64,000 nucleotides of DNA from Klebsiella indica. GTDB taxonomy: Bacteria > Pseudomonadota > Gammaproteobacteria > Enterobacterales > Enterobacteriaceae. The stretch lies in the NCBI RefSeq assembly GCF_005860775.1, contig NZ_VCHQ01000026.1:124001-188000 (forward strand), in the 5' to 3' direction. The translations under genes and the position numbers were made by a program. This document shows positions 25,884-35,289 of the stretch, piece after piece (the first letter of the stretch is position 1; each line of letters begins with the position of its first letter). The notes under the pieces are model-generated. The model did not search any database and was not told where the DNA came from. It saw nothing but the letters and a program-made list of their open reading frames with translations.

Positions 25884-26816
25884 ATGCAGAAAAAATCATT
25901 GTTACTGGCATTTGCGCTGGTCGCTAGCGCCTCATCATGGGCCCAGAGCGTCGATATCAACGGCACCAGCGTGAGTCTGGAAGCCAACAAAACACCGATT
26001 CATACGGCGAAAAACCCACAGGCTATTGCTCAATTGCCGAAAGGATTGCATCTCGCAGTGCCGGGTGAGTTGACCGTCGCGGTGGCTGCGCTTAATTCGC
26101 CGCCTCTGACCGTCTTTTCAGACGATAACAAAACCCTGCTTGGCAGCGAGGTGGATATCGCCCGCCTGGTGGCCGACAGCCTTGGGCTGAAGTTAAATGT
26201 CGTTCCCACCTCGTGGGAAGACTGGCCGCTCGGCGTGGCGTCCGGTAAATATGATGCAGCGATCAGCAATATTACCGTCACTAAAGCGCGCAAGGAGAAA
26301 TTTGATTTTGCCACTTACCGCAAAGATTCACTGGGCTTTTACGTTAAGAGCAACAGCCCGTTGAACAAAATAGATAAAGCGGAGGATATCGCCGGGCTGC
26401 GGATCATCGTCGGCTCTGGCACTAATCAGGAAGCAATCCTGCTGGCGTGGAATAGCGAAAATATTAAGAAAGGACTGAAGCCTTTTACGCCGGTTTATAC
26501 CAAAGATGACGCTGCGCAAACCCTGGCGTTGCAGTCCGGGCGGGCCGACGCCTATTTTGGCCCCAATGTGATTGGCGCGTGGAAAGCAGCGCTGACAGGG
26601 AAAACCAAACTGGTCGGCAGCGTTGATGGCGGCTGGCCTAAAGCGGCGCATATCGGTGTGGTGTTGAAAAAAGGCAACGGTCTGGTTAAGCCGGTGCAAA
26701 CCGCACTGAATGGTGTGATCCAGAACGGAGACTACGCGAAAGTACTGCATCGCTGGGGGGAAAGCGTGGAAAGCATTCCGCACTCGGAAATTAACCCTGC
26801 CGGTCTTGGCGACTAA
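25884..26816 (+). CDS. Periplasmic amino-acid-type binding protein 1 (TcyJ/K-like)
   Basis: A 310-residue family 3 solute-binding protein with a signal peptide (about 1-20, ending SSWAQ). The ligand-domain core is VAALNSPPLTVFSDDN, LGSEVDIARLVADSLGLKL, WEDWPLGVASGKYDAAISN and [16 protein letters not shown]. It is a clear paralogue of the protein at 29033-29926, so one permease/ATPase pair is served by two receptors, as with TcyJ and TcyK in Bacillus. Confidence 0.87.
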   Translation: MQKKSLLLAFALVASASSWAQSVDINGTSVSLEANKTPIHTAKNPQAIAQLPKGLHLAVPGELTVAVAALNSPPLTVFSDDNKTLLGSEVDIARLVADSLGLKLNVVPTSWEDWPLGVASGKYDAAISNITVTKARKEKFDFATYRKDSLGFYVKSNSPLNKIDKAEDIAGLRIIVGSGTNQEAILLAWNSENIKKGLKPFTPVYTKDDAAQTLALQSGRADAYFGPNVIGAWKAALTGKTKLVGSVDGGWPKAAHIGVVLKKGNGLVKPVQTALNGVIQNGDYAKVLHRWGESVESIPHSEINPAGLGD

Positions 26817-26827
26817 CGGGAGGCGGT

Positions 26828-27337
26828 ATGACAGATATTTTCCGCGATGTGTCTCCGGAAGCGCCGGAACTGCAGCCGATTATTGAGGGCCTGTTTGCCG
26901 AGTATGCATCACGCTACGGCGACTATTTCTCCCGTCATGCGGAAATCGAGCTAACCGAATGGTATCTGGCGCCGCAGGGGCTGTTTATTGTACTGGAGCG
27001 GGAGGGAGAAATTATCGCGACCGGCGCGTATAAGCCGAAAGACCACCATACGGCTGAAATCAAACGGATCTGGACTCATCGTCGCCTGCGCCAGCAGGGG
27101 CTGGCGGCGAAAGTCGTGCAGGAACTGGAGCGTCGGGCACAGCTTGCGGGCTACAGTCATATCTACCTGACAACCGGTTTTCGTCAGCCGGAAGCGGTAC
27201 GGCTCTATCTGAGTCAGGGGTATAAGGCGCAGTTTGATCTCAGCCGGGACCCGGAAGAGTACAGCCAGCCGCCGTTCGATGGCCGACTACGCTTCACTAA
27301 AGCGCTGGCGGTCAGCGCACTGAGCCAAAGCGCTTAA
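26828..27337 (+). CDS. GNAT-family N-acetyltransferase (SnaA-like by context)
   Basis: A 169-residue acetyltransferase with the acetyl-CoA loop RRLRQQGLAAKVV (about 91-103) and a typical IYLTTGFRQPEAVRLYLSQGY end. Placed among transport, deacylase and monooxygenase genes, it likely N-acetylates the imported substrate before oxidation, as SnaA/SnaB do in Bacillus. AACGGGAGG lies upstream of the start. The substrate is inferred from context only. Confidence 0.8.
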   Translation: MTDIFRDVSPEAPELQPIIEGLFAEYASRYGDYFSRHAEIELTEWYLAPQGLFIVLEREGEIIATGAYKPKDHHTAEIKRIWTHRRLRQQGLAAKVVQELERRAQLAGYSHIYLTTGFRQPEAVRLYLSQGYKAQFDLSRDPEEYSQPPFDGRLRFTKALAVSALSQSA

Positions 27338-27346
27338 GGAGCCAAT

Positions 27347-28273
27347 ATGTATACTCATGAAACAATTAAAGTTGTTCCCGCGCGCTATCCGTTGCGGGCA
27401 GTGGGAGCGGCGCTGGCTTTACTGGTGCTGGCGGTCGTGATTCAGTCCGTAGCCTTTAACTCTCGCTGGGAGTGGGGCGTCTTCGCCCACTGGTTCTTTG
27501 ACCCGGTGATCCTTGAGGGGCTGGGGCAGACTCTACTGCTGACTCTTGTGGCTACGATACTCAGCGTAATTTTAGGCGGGCTGCTGGCGCTGGCCCGTCT
27601 CTCCAGTTCGTGGTTGTTAAGCAGCCTCGCCTGGGGCTATATCTGGCTGTTCCGTTCACTGCCACTGATTGTGGTGCTGATTATTCTCTACAACTTCTCT
27701 TATCTTTACGACAAGTTATCAATAGGCATCCCGTTTACCAGTATAAGCTGGGCCAGCTACGACACTATTAACGTGCTGGGGCAGTTTTCTACCGCCGTTG
27801 TTGGGCTAACGCTGGTGCAAAGCGCCTATACCGCTGAAATTATTCGCGGGGGCTTCCTTGGCGTCGATCACGGCCAGTATGAAGCCGCTGCGGCACTGGG
27901 GCTTTCGGCCAGCCGCCGCACTCTGCGCATCATCCTTCCGCAGGCGCTGCGCACCATTTTACCTGCGGGTTTTAATGAAATTATCAGCCTCGCCAAAGGG
28001 ACGGCGATGGTCTACGTGCTGGCGATGCCGGAACTGTTTTATACCATCCAGATGATCTACAACCGCACGCAGGAAGTTATTCCGCTGCTGATGGTCGGTG
28101 CTGCCTGGTATCTGGCTATCACCAGTGTGCTGTCGCTAATTCAGTATCTGGTCGAACGCGGTCTGGCGCGCAGTGAGCGTCGTTCTGCTGTCAATAGCGC
28201 CCGTGGTAGCCGTCGTATTGAATCCATTCGTCGCTCACAACCGCAGGAGCCTGCTCATGTCCAACTCTCTTAA
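27347..28273 (+). CDS. Amino-acid ABC transporter permease (TcyL/M-like)
   Basis: A 308-residue inner-membrane permease of the His/Glu/Gln/Arg class. It has about six hydrophobic helices and the coupling loop [26 protein letters not shown]. It probably forms a homodimer, since only one permease gene is present. It overlaps the ATPase start by 17 bases. The C-terminal tail (about 280-308) is unusually basic. Confidence 0.88.
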   Translation: MYTHETIKVVPARYPLRAVGAALALLVLAVVIQSVAFNSRWEWGVFAHWFFDPVILEGLGQTLLLTLVATILSVILGGLLALARLSSSWLLSSLAWGYIWLFRSLPLIVVLIILYNFSYLYDKLSIGIPFTSISWASYDTINVLGQFSTAVVGLTLVQSAYTAEIIRGGFLGVDHGQYEAAAALGLSASRRTLRIILPQALRTILPAGFNEIISLAKGTAMVYVLAMPELFYTIQMIYNRTQEVIPLLMVGAAWYLAITSVLSLIQYLVERGLARSERRSAVNSARGSRRIESIRRSQPQEPAHVQLS

Positions 28274-29036
28274 TGGTCATATCTCCATTACCGGCGTCAG
28301 TAAATATTTTGGCCGCCATAAAGCGCTGGACGATGTGTCGTTGGAAATCAAACCCGGCACGGTTACGGTGATCCTTGGACCATCGGGTTCGGGAAAATCG
28401 ACGTTGCTACGGACGATTAATCATCTGGAGCGCGTTGATGAAGGCTTTATCCAGATTGATGGCGACTATATCGGCTACCGACGTAAAGGCGACAAGCTAT
28501 ATGAGTTAAAGGAGAAAGATATTCTTCGGCAAAGGATCAACGTCGGCTATGTGTTTCAAAATTTCAATTTGTTTCCGCACCTGACGGTGCTGGAAAACCT
28601 GATTGAAGCGCCTGTCGCCCATAAAAAGGCGACCCGTAAAGAGGCGGTCGAGCAGGCGTATAAACTGCTGGATGTGGTGGGGTTGCGCGATAAAGCCGAT
28701 GCCTGGTCGCGGCACCTTTCCGGCGGCCAGCAGCAGCGTATCGCAATTGCCAGAGCGCTGGCGCTCAACCCTCGGGTTATTCTGTTCGATGAACCGACTT
28801 CCGCGCTTGATCCAGAGCTGGTGGGCGAAGTGCTGGATGTTATTAAAAAGCTGGCGCGCTCCGGTACTACTCTTGTCGTGGTGACGCATGAAATTGGTTT
28901 TGCTAAAGAGGTGGCGGATCAGGTGGTGTTTATGGTTGACGGAAAAATTGTTGAGCAGGGCAGCAGCGATGAAGTGCTGAACCATCCTCAGCAGCAGCGT
29001 ACACGGCAATTTTTATCGAGGGTGCTACCGGCATGA
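28257..29036 (+). CDS. Amino-acid ABC transporter ATPase (TcyN-like)
   Basis: A 259-residue ATPase: Walker [11 protein letters not shown]-loop FQNFNLFPH, signature LSGGQQQR, Walker [13 protein letters not shown] and the H-loop TH. It has the polar amino acid transporter layout, with an insert [16 protein letters not shown]. The start at 28257 has AGGAG ten bases upstream; an in-frame open region from 28173 overlaps the permease. It overlaps the next gene by four bases. Confidence 0.92.
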   Translation: MSNSLNGHISITGVSKYFGRHKALDDVSLEIKPGTVTVILGPSGSGKSTLLRTINHLERVDEGFIQIDGDYIGYRRKGDKLYELKEKDILRQRINVGYVFQNFNLFPHLTVLENLIEAPVAHKKATRKEAVEQAYKLLDVVGLRDKADAWSRHLSGGQQQRIAIARALALNPRVILFDEPTSALDPELVGEVLDVIKKLARSGTTLVVVTHEIGFAKEVADQVVFMVDGKIVEQGSSDEVLNHPQQQRTRQFLSRVLPA

Positions 29037-29926
29037 AAAAAGGACTTTTAGCGCTCGCGCTCTTCACCCTGTCTGCAGGCGTGCAGGCAGCCATCGATCT
29101 GCGCGCCAATGAACAGCCGCTACCGGTCATCCGCGATGAGCAGGCGATCGCGAAGATCCCGGCAAACTATAAATTTGTTGAGCCGGGTACGCTGACGGTG
29201 GCTATTTCGGCGCTTAATTCACCGCCGCTGGCGCTTCTGGCCAGCGATAATCGCACGCGTATTGGCAGCGATCCCGATATTGCCCGGCTGCTGGCCGGGA
29301 GCCTTGGACTCAAACTGAAACTGGTGCCCACCGCCTGGGAAGACTGGCCGCTGGGGATCGCTGCCGGGCGTTATGACGTGGCGTTAGTCAATATCGCCGT
29401 GACCGAGCAGCGCAAAGAGAAATTTGATTTTGCGACTTATCGCGTCGATTCATTGGCTTTTTCTGTTAAATCAACCAGCGATATTAGCCACATCAGCGGT
29501 CCGGCGGATCTCGCCGGTAAAAAAGTGATTGTCGGTTCAGGAACGAATCAGGAGCGGATTTTGCTTGGCTGGAATGCCGAAAACAAAGCCGCCGGGCGTC
29601 AACCTGCGCTACCGGTTTATTTAACCGATGATGCTTCAGGCAACCTCTATATTCAGTCCGGGCGGGCTGATGTTTTCTTTGGGCCTCAGTCGACGGCGGC
29701 TTATAAAACCGCGTTAAGCGGCAAAACGAAAGTCGTTGGGCTGGGACCGAAGAAAGCCTATGTTGCGACCACCACTAAAAAGGGAAACGGGCTGGTGTAT
29801 GCCCTTCAGGCGGCGTTAAATGGCGCTATTGCTCGTGGAGAGTACCAGAAGATACTGGCCCGCTGGGGCGAGAAGGGCGAAGAGGTGACACAGTCGCAGG
29901 TCAATCCACCAGGGATCACCTACTAA
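29033..29926 (+). CDS. Periplasmic amino-acid-type binding protein 2 (TcyJ/K-like)
   Basis: A 297-residue solute-binding protein with signal peptide (about 1-19, ending GVQAA). It is strongly similar to the protein at 25884-26816: [53 protein letters not shown]. It is the last gene of the operon and is coupled to the ATPase. Two diverged receptors suggest two ligands or affinities for one transporter. Confidence 0.87.
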   Translation: MKKGLLALALFTLSAGVQAAIDLRANEQPLPVIRDEQAIAKIPANYKFVEPGTLTVAISALNSPPLALLASDNRTRIGSDPDIARLLAGSLGLKLKLVPTAWEDWPLGIAAGRYDVALVNIAVTEQRKEKFDFATYRVDSLAFSVKSTSDISHISGPADLAGKKVIVGSGTNQERILLGWNAENKAAGRQPALPVYLTDDASGNLYIQSGRADVFFGPQSTAAYKTALSGKTKVVGLGPKKAYVATTTKKGNGLVYALQAALNGAIARGEYQKILARWGEKGEEVTQSQVNPPGITY

Positions 29927-29934
29927 AAGCTCAC

Positions 29935-29961
29935 TGCTTCGCAGGCGCTGGATGCGAAGCA
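29935..29961. terminator. Hairpin ending the cmo/snd-like operon
   Basis: TGCTTCGC (29935-29942) pairs with GCGAAGCA (29954-29961) nine bases after the last stop. Likely the operon terminator; no T-run follows. Confidence 0.55.
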
Positions 29962-30103
29962 ACGGATCTACCACGCAAAGCATATAATCAACGTCTCCGG
30001 CAGGGGCAACGAAATGCCGCACGGAACGAATTTAAAATATAAAAAGAGAATCAAACGTTGCCTGCTATGATAGTTTTATTATTCTGATAATAAGGAGCCT
30101 GCT

Positions 30104-30331
30104 ATGCCGCATGTGGATATTAAATGTTTTCCCCGCGATCTGAATGATGAACAAAAAACGGCGCTGGCCGCCGAGATTACCGAGGTGTTGATTCGCCATC
30201 TGAACAGCAAAGAAAGTTCGGTGAGCGTGGCCCTGAAACAGATTGAACCGAGCGACTGGCAGCAGGTCTGGGACAGCGACATCGCCCCACAGATGGCGCA
30301 ATTGATTAAGAAGCCCGGCTACAGCATGTAA
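30104..30331 (+). CDS. pptA: 4-oxalocrotonate tautomerase-family protein PptA
   Basis: A 75-residue tautomerase. The catalytic proline follows the initiator Met ([13 protein letters not shown]), and the protein matches E. coli PptA (YdcE) across its length to the KKPGYSM end. It tautomerises phenylpyruvate-like enols in vitro; the natural role is unknown. AAGGAG lies before the ATG. Confidence 0.93.
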   Translation: MPHVDIKCFPRDLNDEQKTALAAEITEVLIRHLNSKESSVSVALKQIEPSDWQQVWDSDIAPQMAQLIKKPGYSM

Positions 30332-30400
30332 TCGCGGGCTTCCCGGTTATGGCGCTCAACATGGGCGTATTGTCTACCGCGTTCGTGTTAAAAACCGGCA

Positions 30401-30919
30401 TTATTTTAAGGATACATGTTGTTCCTTTGCCCACTGACGCAATCGGGCGCAGGCGTTGGTATAAGGCGATGAGGTATTCAGTGAAATCATCCGCCCCAGC
30501 GTCCACTTGCCATACCAGGGATGCGCGTAGAGCGCGTCGTCGTTACGTGCTGCAATGTGGGCGATAATTTGCCGTTTCGCCTGATGCAGGGCGGTCAGCA
30601 GCGAAGGGTAGTCCAGCGAAGGGTAATCGAGGTAGAACTTTTGCGCCAGCAGCCCGAGCTGGTTCCATTTAAAGTCGGTCTCCGGGAAGTCGATGGGCTG
30701 TTGTGCAGCGTCGTGCGCCAGCCATTTGAGAACCAGTTCGTTCCATCCCAACAGGTAACAAACCAGATCGCGAACGCTCATCATGGTACCTTGCGCATGG
30801 CCGGGAAGGGTCTTTTCCTCCGTTTTATCTTCAGGGATATGCGCCAGATAACCGGCTAATTTAGCAAAGTTTTTCTCAATAGCTTCCAGTAGCTGAGCCT
30901 GAGTCTGCGGTATGCTCAT
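30401..30919 (-). CDS. ClbS/DfsB-family four-helix protein (DUF1706)
   Basis: A 172-residue soluble helical protein of the DUF1706 family (DinB-like fold). Motifs are SVRDLVCYLLGWNELVLKWL, FPETDFKWNQLG and YGKWTLGRMISLNTSSPY. ClbS, a member, hydrolyses the cyclopropane warhead of colibactin to protect the producer. No colibactin genes are near, so the role here is open. An in-frame 15-base tandem duplication (30601-30630) gives LDYPS twice. The gene is converged upon by pptA. Confidence 0.82.
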   Translation of the reverse strand: MSIPQTQAQLLEAIEKNFAKLAGYLAHIPEDKTEEKTLPGHAQGTMMSVRDLVCYLLGWNELVLKWLAHDAAQQPIDFPETDFKWNQLGLLAQKFYLDYPSLDYPSLLTALHQAKRQIIAHIAARNDDALYAHPWYGKWTLGRMISLNTSSPYTNACARLRQWAKEQHVSLK

Positions 30920-31013
30920 CGCGAGTTCCTTTCTGAGTTGATGATTTGGCTATACAGCCGTTCCGCGGAGAGTGCCGCGCCTCTCTCCGGGTTAACGTTT
31001 GCCCTGTTTGCGG

Positions 31014-31595
31014 CTACGCTTCCGGGGTATTGGCCCGCACGTGGCGGCCGCTGGCGACAAAATTCCCGGTACCGAGATGATGCAATGTATTGATTTTATC
31101 ATCGTCGAACTGCCAGCGTCCGGTGACAAAGGCGCGTTCATCGGCGGCGGCGGAAACCACTTCGCCAAACAATGTGTCGTACTGCTCCATGGCCGCCGTT
31201 GACGGCAATAGCCGACACTCCATCCACGCCAGACACTTCTCTTCAATCAGCGGTAATCCCAGTTCCGGGCCCTGCACGACCGGAATGCCGTAAGCGTTAA
31301 ATTTATCTTCATCACGCCCGCTGATGCTACCGACGGCATACGTCCAACTGGCGGCCTCCACCCCAGGAACAACGATGCCGAAGGTGCCGTTGCGCTCAAT
31401 AATCTCTCGCGTCCAGGCACTTTTATCCACCACAATCGCCAGTCTCGGAGGCGCAAACTCCACGGGCATCGACCACGCGGCGGCCATCACATTGCGGCGC
31501 TGGGAACGCGTGTCATAGCTGGTGATCAGAATGGTCGGACCATGGTTAAGCAGGCGGCTGGCGTACTGGAGTTCCACGTGGCGAAAACGGCTCAT
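31014..31595 (-). CDS. yddH: Flavin reductase-like FMN-binding protein YddH
   Basis: A 193-residue FMN-binding split-barrel protein matching E. coli YddH. Motifs are NHGPTILITSYDTRSQRRN, MAAAWSMPVEFAPPRLAIVVDKS and the VGSISGRDEDKF segment. It may reduce or bind flavin. Given two flavin-dependent monooxygenases nearby (22408 and 24552), it could supply FMNH2, though that is speculation. The start at 31595 matches the family; the frame opens 270 bases further upstream. Confidence 0.88.
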   Translation of the reverse strand: MSRFRHVELQYASRLLNHGPTILITSYDTRSQRRNVMAAAWSMPVEFAPPRLAIVVDKSAWTREIIERNGTFGIVVPGVEAASWTYAVGSISGRDEDKFNAYGIPVVQGPELGLPLIEEKCLAWMECRLLPSTAAMEQYDTLFGEVVSAAADERAFVTGRWQFDDDKINTLHHLGTGNFVASGRHVRANTPEA

Positions 31596-31803
31596 ATGCG
31601 TTCCTTGATAAATTGGGCTGATGCCAGACAACACGTTAATCCGCAATGGAAATGTAATCAATACGTCATACAGTCGCCCTATAGTCGGCATCACAAAGTC
31701 CCAAAGAGGATAACAATATGTTAGCTCCCCTGTATTTGTCACAGGTGAGCGTGGGCCTGCGGGTGTTGACCGCGGGTAGAACATCATTTTTCCTGGGGGG
31801 AGG

Positions 31804-32511
31804 ATGATTGTGCGCACGCTTACCACGATCAAACTTGACGGCATTTCTTTCGCCTTCGGCACCAATACCGTTCTTAATCAGCTCGATCTGCATATCAATG
31901 CGGGCAGCATTGTCGCGTTGCTGGGGCCATCTGGTTGCGGCAAAAGCACGCTGCTGCGACTGTTAGCCGGGCTCATCGTACCGGCCAGCGGCACGATTCA
32001 CTTCGGGGATCGTCTGGTGGCGAAAAGCGGCTGGGGAATGCCGCCGGAGAAGCGCGATCTCGGCATGGTTTTTCAGGATTATGCCCTGTGGCCGCATATG
32101 ACGGCCGCGCAGAATGTGGCTTTTCCGCTGCGTATGCGCGGCGTTGCGCGTCACCAACGACACAAGCGAGTCGATGAGGCGCTGGCAATGGTTGGGCTGA
32201 ACGGGTTTGCGGATCGGAAACCGTCCGCGCTTTCCGGCGGTCAGCAGCAGCGGATCGCTCTGGCTCGCGCCATCGTTGCGGAACCGCGTGTACTGCTGTT
32301 CGATGAGCCGCTTTCCAATCTCGACAGCGAACTGCGCGAGTCGCTGTGCGTGGAAATGAGTCGCCTGCTGCGTCAGCTTGGCATCACTGCCGTTTACGTC
32401 ACCCACGATCGCCGCGAAGCTGAACTGTTAGCCGACAAGATTATTCATCTCTCTGCGGGCAGCATTGCCGCCGTCCGTACCGTTACGTCATCCTCAGGGG
32501 AACTCGCATGA
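31804..32511 (+). CDS. ABC importer ATPase, iron/2-aminoethylphosphonate type
   Basis: A 235-residue ATPase: Walker A GPSGCGKST, Q-loop FQDYALWPHM, signature LSGGQQQR and Walker B VLLFDEPLSNLD. It belongs to the Fe3+/spermidine/phosphonate class but lacks most of the usual C-terminal regulatory domain. A very strong site (GGGGGGAGG) directly abuts the ATG at 31804. The GTG at 31810, six bases from it, is the better-spaced start. It overlaps the next gene by four bases. Confidence 0.85.
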   Translation: MIVRTLTTIKLDGISFAFGTNTVLNQLDLHINAGSIVALLGPSGCGKSTLLRLLAGLIVPASGTIHFGDRLVAKSGWGMPPEKRDLGMVFQDYALWPHMTAAQNVAFPLRMRGVARHQRHKRVDEALAMVGLNGFADRKPSALSGGQQQRIALARAIVAEPRVLLFDEPLSNLDSELRESLCVEMSRLLRQLGITAVYVTHDRREAELLADKIIHLSAGSIAAVRTVTSSSGELA

Positions 32512-33476
32512 AAACCGTTATCACCGTTAAGAAAGGAGTTGCGTTCGCGATTATGTTATCGGCCACCATGATATCCAGCGCCCATGCGCTCACCGTATAT
32601 ACCGCCGGTCCGGGCTCCCTGGCGAAAAAACTTGCCAGCGGTTATGAGAAGAAAACCGGCGTGAAGGTGAATATTTTTCAGGCCACGACCGGCAAGGTGA
32701 TGGCGCGACTTGAAGCCGAACAGGCTAACCCACAGGCGGATGTGCTGATCTCCGCCTCCTGGGATACCGCAGAGGATTTGCATAACCGCGGCTGGCTGCT
32801 GCCATATGAGAGCGCCAATGCCGATAAGGTTCCGGCAAACCTAAAAAGTAGCGATTATGTCGCACAAGGTATTGCTGCGCTGGGGATCGTCTGGAATACC
32901 AAAAGCGGCACCCCGGAGCCGAAGGAGTGGCGGGATCTCACCGAACCCGCCTTCAAAGACAACGTGACGACGCCCGATCCGGCACTCTCCGGCGCCTCGC
33001 TGGATCTGCTGATCGGCTTACAGAATGGCATGGGCGAAAAGGCCTGGACACTGTTTGCCGACCTGAAGAAGAACGGCATGGTGATCAGCGGGCCAAATGC
33101 CCAGGCGGTCACGCCGGTGATGCAGGGGGCAAAAGCGGCGGTGTTCGGCGCGGTGGACTATGTCTCTTATGGCAATATCCATCAGGGGGAATCATTGAAG
33201 GTGATTTTCCCGGCAAGCGGTACGGTGACGGCCCCGCGTCCGATGATGATCCTCAAAACCACACAGCATGCTGACGATGCCAAAGCCTTTGTCGATTATG
33301 TCCTGTCGCCGGAGGGGCAGACGATGGTTGCCGACGCCTGGCTGATGCCCGCCCGTAGTGATATTCAGGCGAAACGCCCACCGCTTGATGAACTGAAAAT
33401 TCTGCCAACCGTCAGCGATGGCAACAGCGAACGCCGCGCTGTGCTTGCTCGCTTTAATACGCTTTTCGCACAATAA
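32508..33476 (+). CDS. Periplasmic binding protein, iron/2-aminoethylphosphonate type
   Basis: A 322-residue family 1 solute-binding protein with signal peptide (about 1-27, ending SSAHA). It starts its mature part LTVYTAGPGSLAKKLASGYEKKTGVKV, as do ferric-ion and 2-aminoethylphosphonate receptors. The anion/metal pocket region is VDYVSYGN, without the adjacent Tyr-Tyr pair of classic FbpA. I therefore do not assign iron. It sits between its ATPase and permease genes. Confidence 0.83.
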   Translation: MKTVITVKKGVAFAIMLSATMISSAHALTVYTAGPGSLAKKLASGYEKKTGVKVNIFQATTGKVMARLEAEQANPQADVLISASWDTAEDLHNRGWLLPYESANADKVPANLKSSDYVAQGIAALGIVWNTKSGTPEPKEWRDLTEPAFKDNVTTPDPALSGASLDLLIGLQNGMGEKAWTLFADLKKNGMVISGPNAQAVTPVMQGAKAAVFGAVDYVSYGNIHQGESLKVIFPASGTVTAPRPMMILKTTQHADDAKAFVDYVLSPEGQTMVADAWLMPARSDIQAKRPPLDELKILPTVSDGNSERRAVLARFNTLFAQ

Positions 33477-33558
33477 ATTTTACGTCTTCGCTACCGAGAG
33501 CGGGATTTTTATCCGGGCCAGCGTTGCCGGAGGCGTCGCGTATTTTCAGGAATATACC

Positions 33559-35214
33559 GTGAAACAGAAACTGATTTCCGGCATCACGTTGACGGCGCTA
33601 CTGGTGCTGGTAGCGTTACCGCTTTTCTTTATTCTTCTTCAGGCGATTTTTCCCCAGTTCAGCGCCGGTAGACTGACTGGGGCGTTGAGCGGCATATCAG
33701 CGCTGCTCGCCGACCCGCAACTGCCGACAATGCTTGGCGGTACGCTTTGGGTGGCCAGTGGCGTGGCGCTGATGAGCATGCTGATTGGCCTGCCGCTGGG
33801 CGTGCTGCGCGGATTATTCAATCTGCCACTCCCGCGTCTGTGGGATGTATTGTTTCTGATCCCGTTTCTTACGCCGCCCTATATTGCCGCGTTGTCATGG
33901 ACGTTAATGCTGCAAAGCAATGGCTATCTGCAACAATTGACCGGCTGGGATCTCAACGATCTGCTTTTCAGCCGCTACGGGATCGTACTGGTGATGACCC
34001 TCAATATCTTCCCGGTGATCTATTTTGCGGTTTCCCGCAGTCTGCTGGCCAGCGGCCAACGACTGGCGATAGTGGCCAGAGTCCACGGAGCCAGCGCATG
34101 GCGGGCGTTCTGGCACATTACGTTGCCGATGCTTTCCCCCGCGCTGGCGGCGGGGATGCTGCTGGCCTTTACCCTGGCGATTGAAGAATACGGCGTTCCG
34201 GCGGCACTTGGGTCACGGGCGGGGCTGGTGATGCTTACTGTCGGGATAGAGAAAAAGCTCGCCGACTGGCCCATCGATCTGCCCGGCGCCTCGCTGCTGT
34301 CGTTATTGCTGATTGCGGTGGCGCTGCTGGCATGGTGGCTGCAAAAGCGGCTGGTTGGCGATACAGAGGTGACCAGCGTGATTGGCAAACCCGGAGAAAA
34401 TAGCGGCGCGGATCTGGGCTGGCTGGTCACGCCGGCAGTGCTGCTGATGGCCTGCGTTGGCGGCCTTGCGGTCGCGCTGCCCGAGGCCTCCATGCTGCTG
34501 ACCAGCCTGACGGGAACGTTATCTGGCGGTCTGCACCGTGACAACTTTACCTTTCGCCATTTCGACGCGTTGTTTGCTCAGCAGGGCGACGCGCTGTCAG
34601 CGCTGGGAACCAGTCTCTCTCTGGCGCTGGCCTCAGCATTGATCGTCGGCCTTATTGGCTTACTGGCCGCCTGGCTGGTGCAGGTACAAAAAATGAAAGG
34701 GAGCGCGATTATCGATGCATTATCACTATTGCCCGCGGCGCTGCCCGGAGTGGTGGTGGGCGTCGGGCTTATTCTGCTGTGGAATCAGCCATTCTGGCCG
34801 GTTTCACCTTATAACACCGGGTTTATGTTGCTGCTTTCCTATTGTTGCCTGTTGCTGCCCTGGCCCGTGCGTTATGTCGGCAGTGCGCTGCGCCAGTTGG
34901 GCAATAATCTTGAACCTGCGGCACGGGTGCACGGCGCTTCGCCGTTGCAGGCACTGCGTTTGATCGTGCTGCCGTTGGTATTTCCGGCACTACTGGCGGC
35001 GATGTTGATGGTGTTTGCCATCGCCTCCCGCGAGCTGGTGACCTCCCTGCTGCTGGCGCCGGCCGGAACGCAAACTGTGGCGGTATTTATCTGGCGTCAG
35101 TTTGAACAGGGGTCGGTAGGGCAAGGAATGGCGATGGCCTCGCTGACGCTGTTTACCGGTCTTGGGTTAATGCTCAGCGCGCTGGCATTGATGCAGCGAG
35201 GCGCCCGGGGGTAG
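33559..35214 (+). CDS. Fused two-domain ABC permease for the same importer
   Basis: A 551-residue inner-membrane protein with about 12 helices. It is made of two FbpB-like permease halves in one chain, each with an EAA coupling loop (ARVHGASAWRAFWHITLPML near 175-195 and ARVHGASPLQALRLIVLPLV near 455-475). The start is taken as GTG at 33559 (AGGA upstream); the frame opens inside the previous gene at 33418. With the two preceding genes it forms a complete importer whose ligand is uncertain. Confidence 0.85.
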   Translation: MKQKLISGITLTALLVLVALPLFFILLQAIFPQFSAGRLTGALSGISALLADPQLPTMLGGTLWVASGVALMSMLIGLPLGVLRGLFNLPLPRLWDVLFLIPFLTPPYIAALSWTLMLQSNGYLQQLTGWDLNDLLFSRYGIVLVMTLNIFPVIYFAVSRSLLASGQRLAIVARVHGASAWRAFWHITLPMLSPALAAGMLLAFTLAIEEYGVPAALGSRAGLVMLTVGIEKKLADWPIDLPGASLLSLLLIAVALLAWWLQKRLVGDTEVTSVIGKPGENSGADLGWLVTPAVLLMACVGGLAVALPEASMLLTSLTGTLSGGLHRDNFTFRHFDALFAQQGDALSALGTSLSLALASALIVGLIGLLAAWLVQVQKMKGSAIIDALSLLPAALPGVVVGVGLILLWNQPFWPVSPYNTGFMLLLSYCCLLLPWPVRYVGSALRQLGNNLEPAARVHGASPLQALRLIVLPLVFPALLAAMLMVFAIASRELVTSLLLAPAGTQTVAVFIWRQFEQGSVGQGMAMASLTLFTGLGLMLSALALMQRGARG

Positions 35215-35289
35215 AATCCGTTGAACAAAAAACACGGTCGGGTGGAAAAATAAGCTATAAATATCGGACACCGATTGCTGGAGAGATTG

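Noticed and set aside
33418..33558. N-terminal extension of the fused permease from 33418
   Set aside because: It overlaps the end of the receptor gene in another frame and shows no membrane-protein character; GTG 33559 has a ribosome site.
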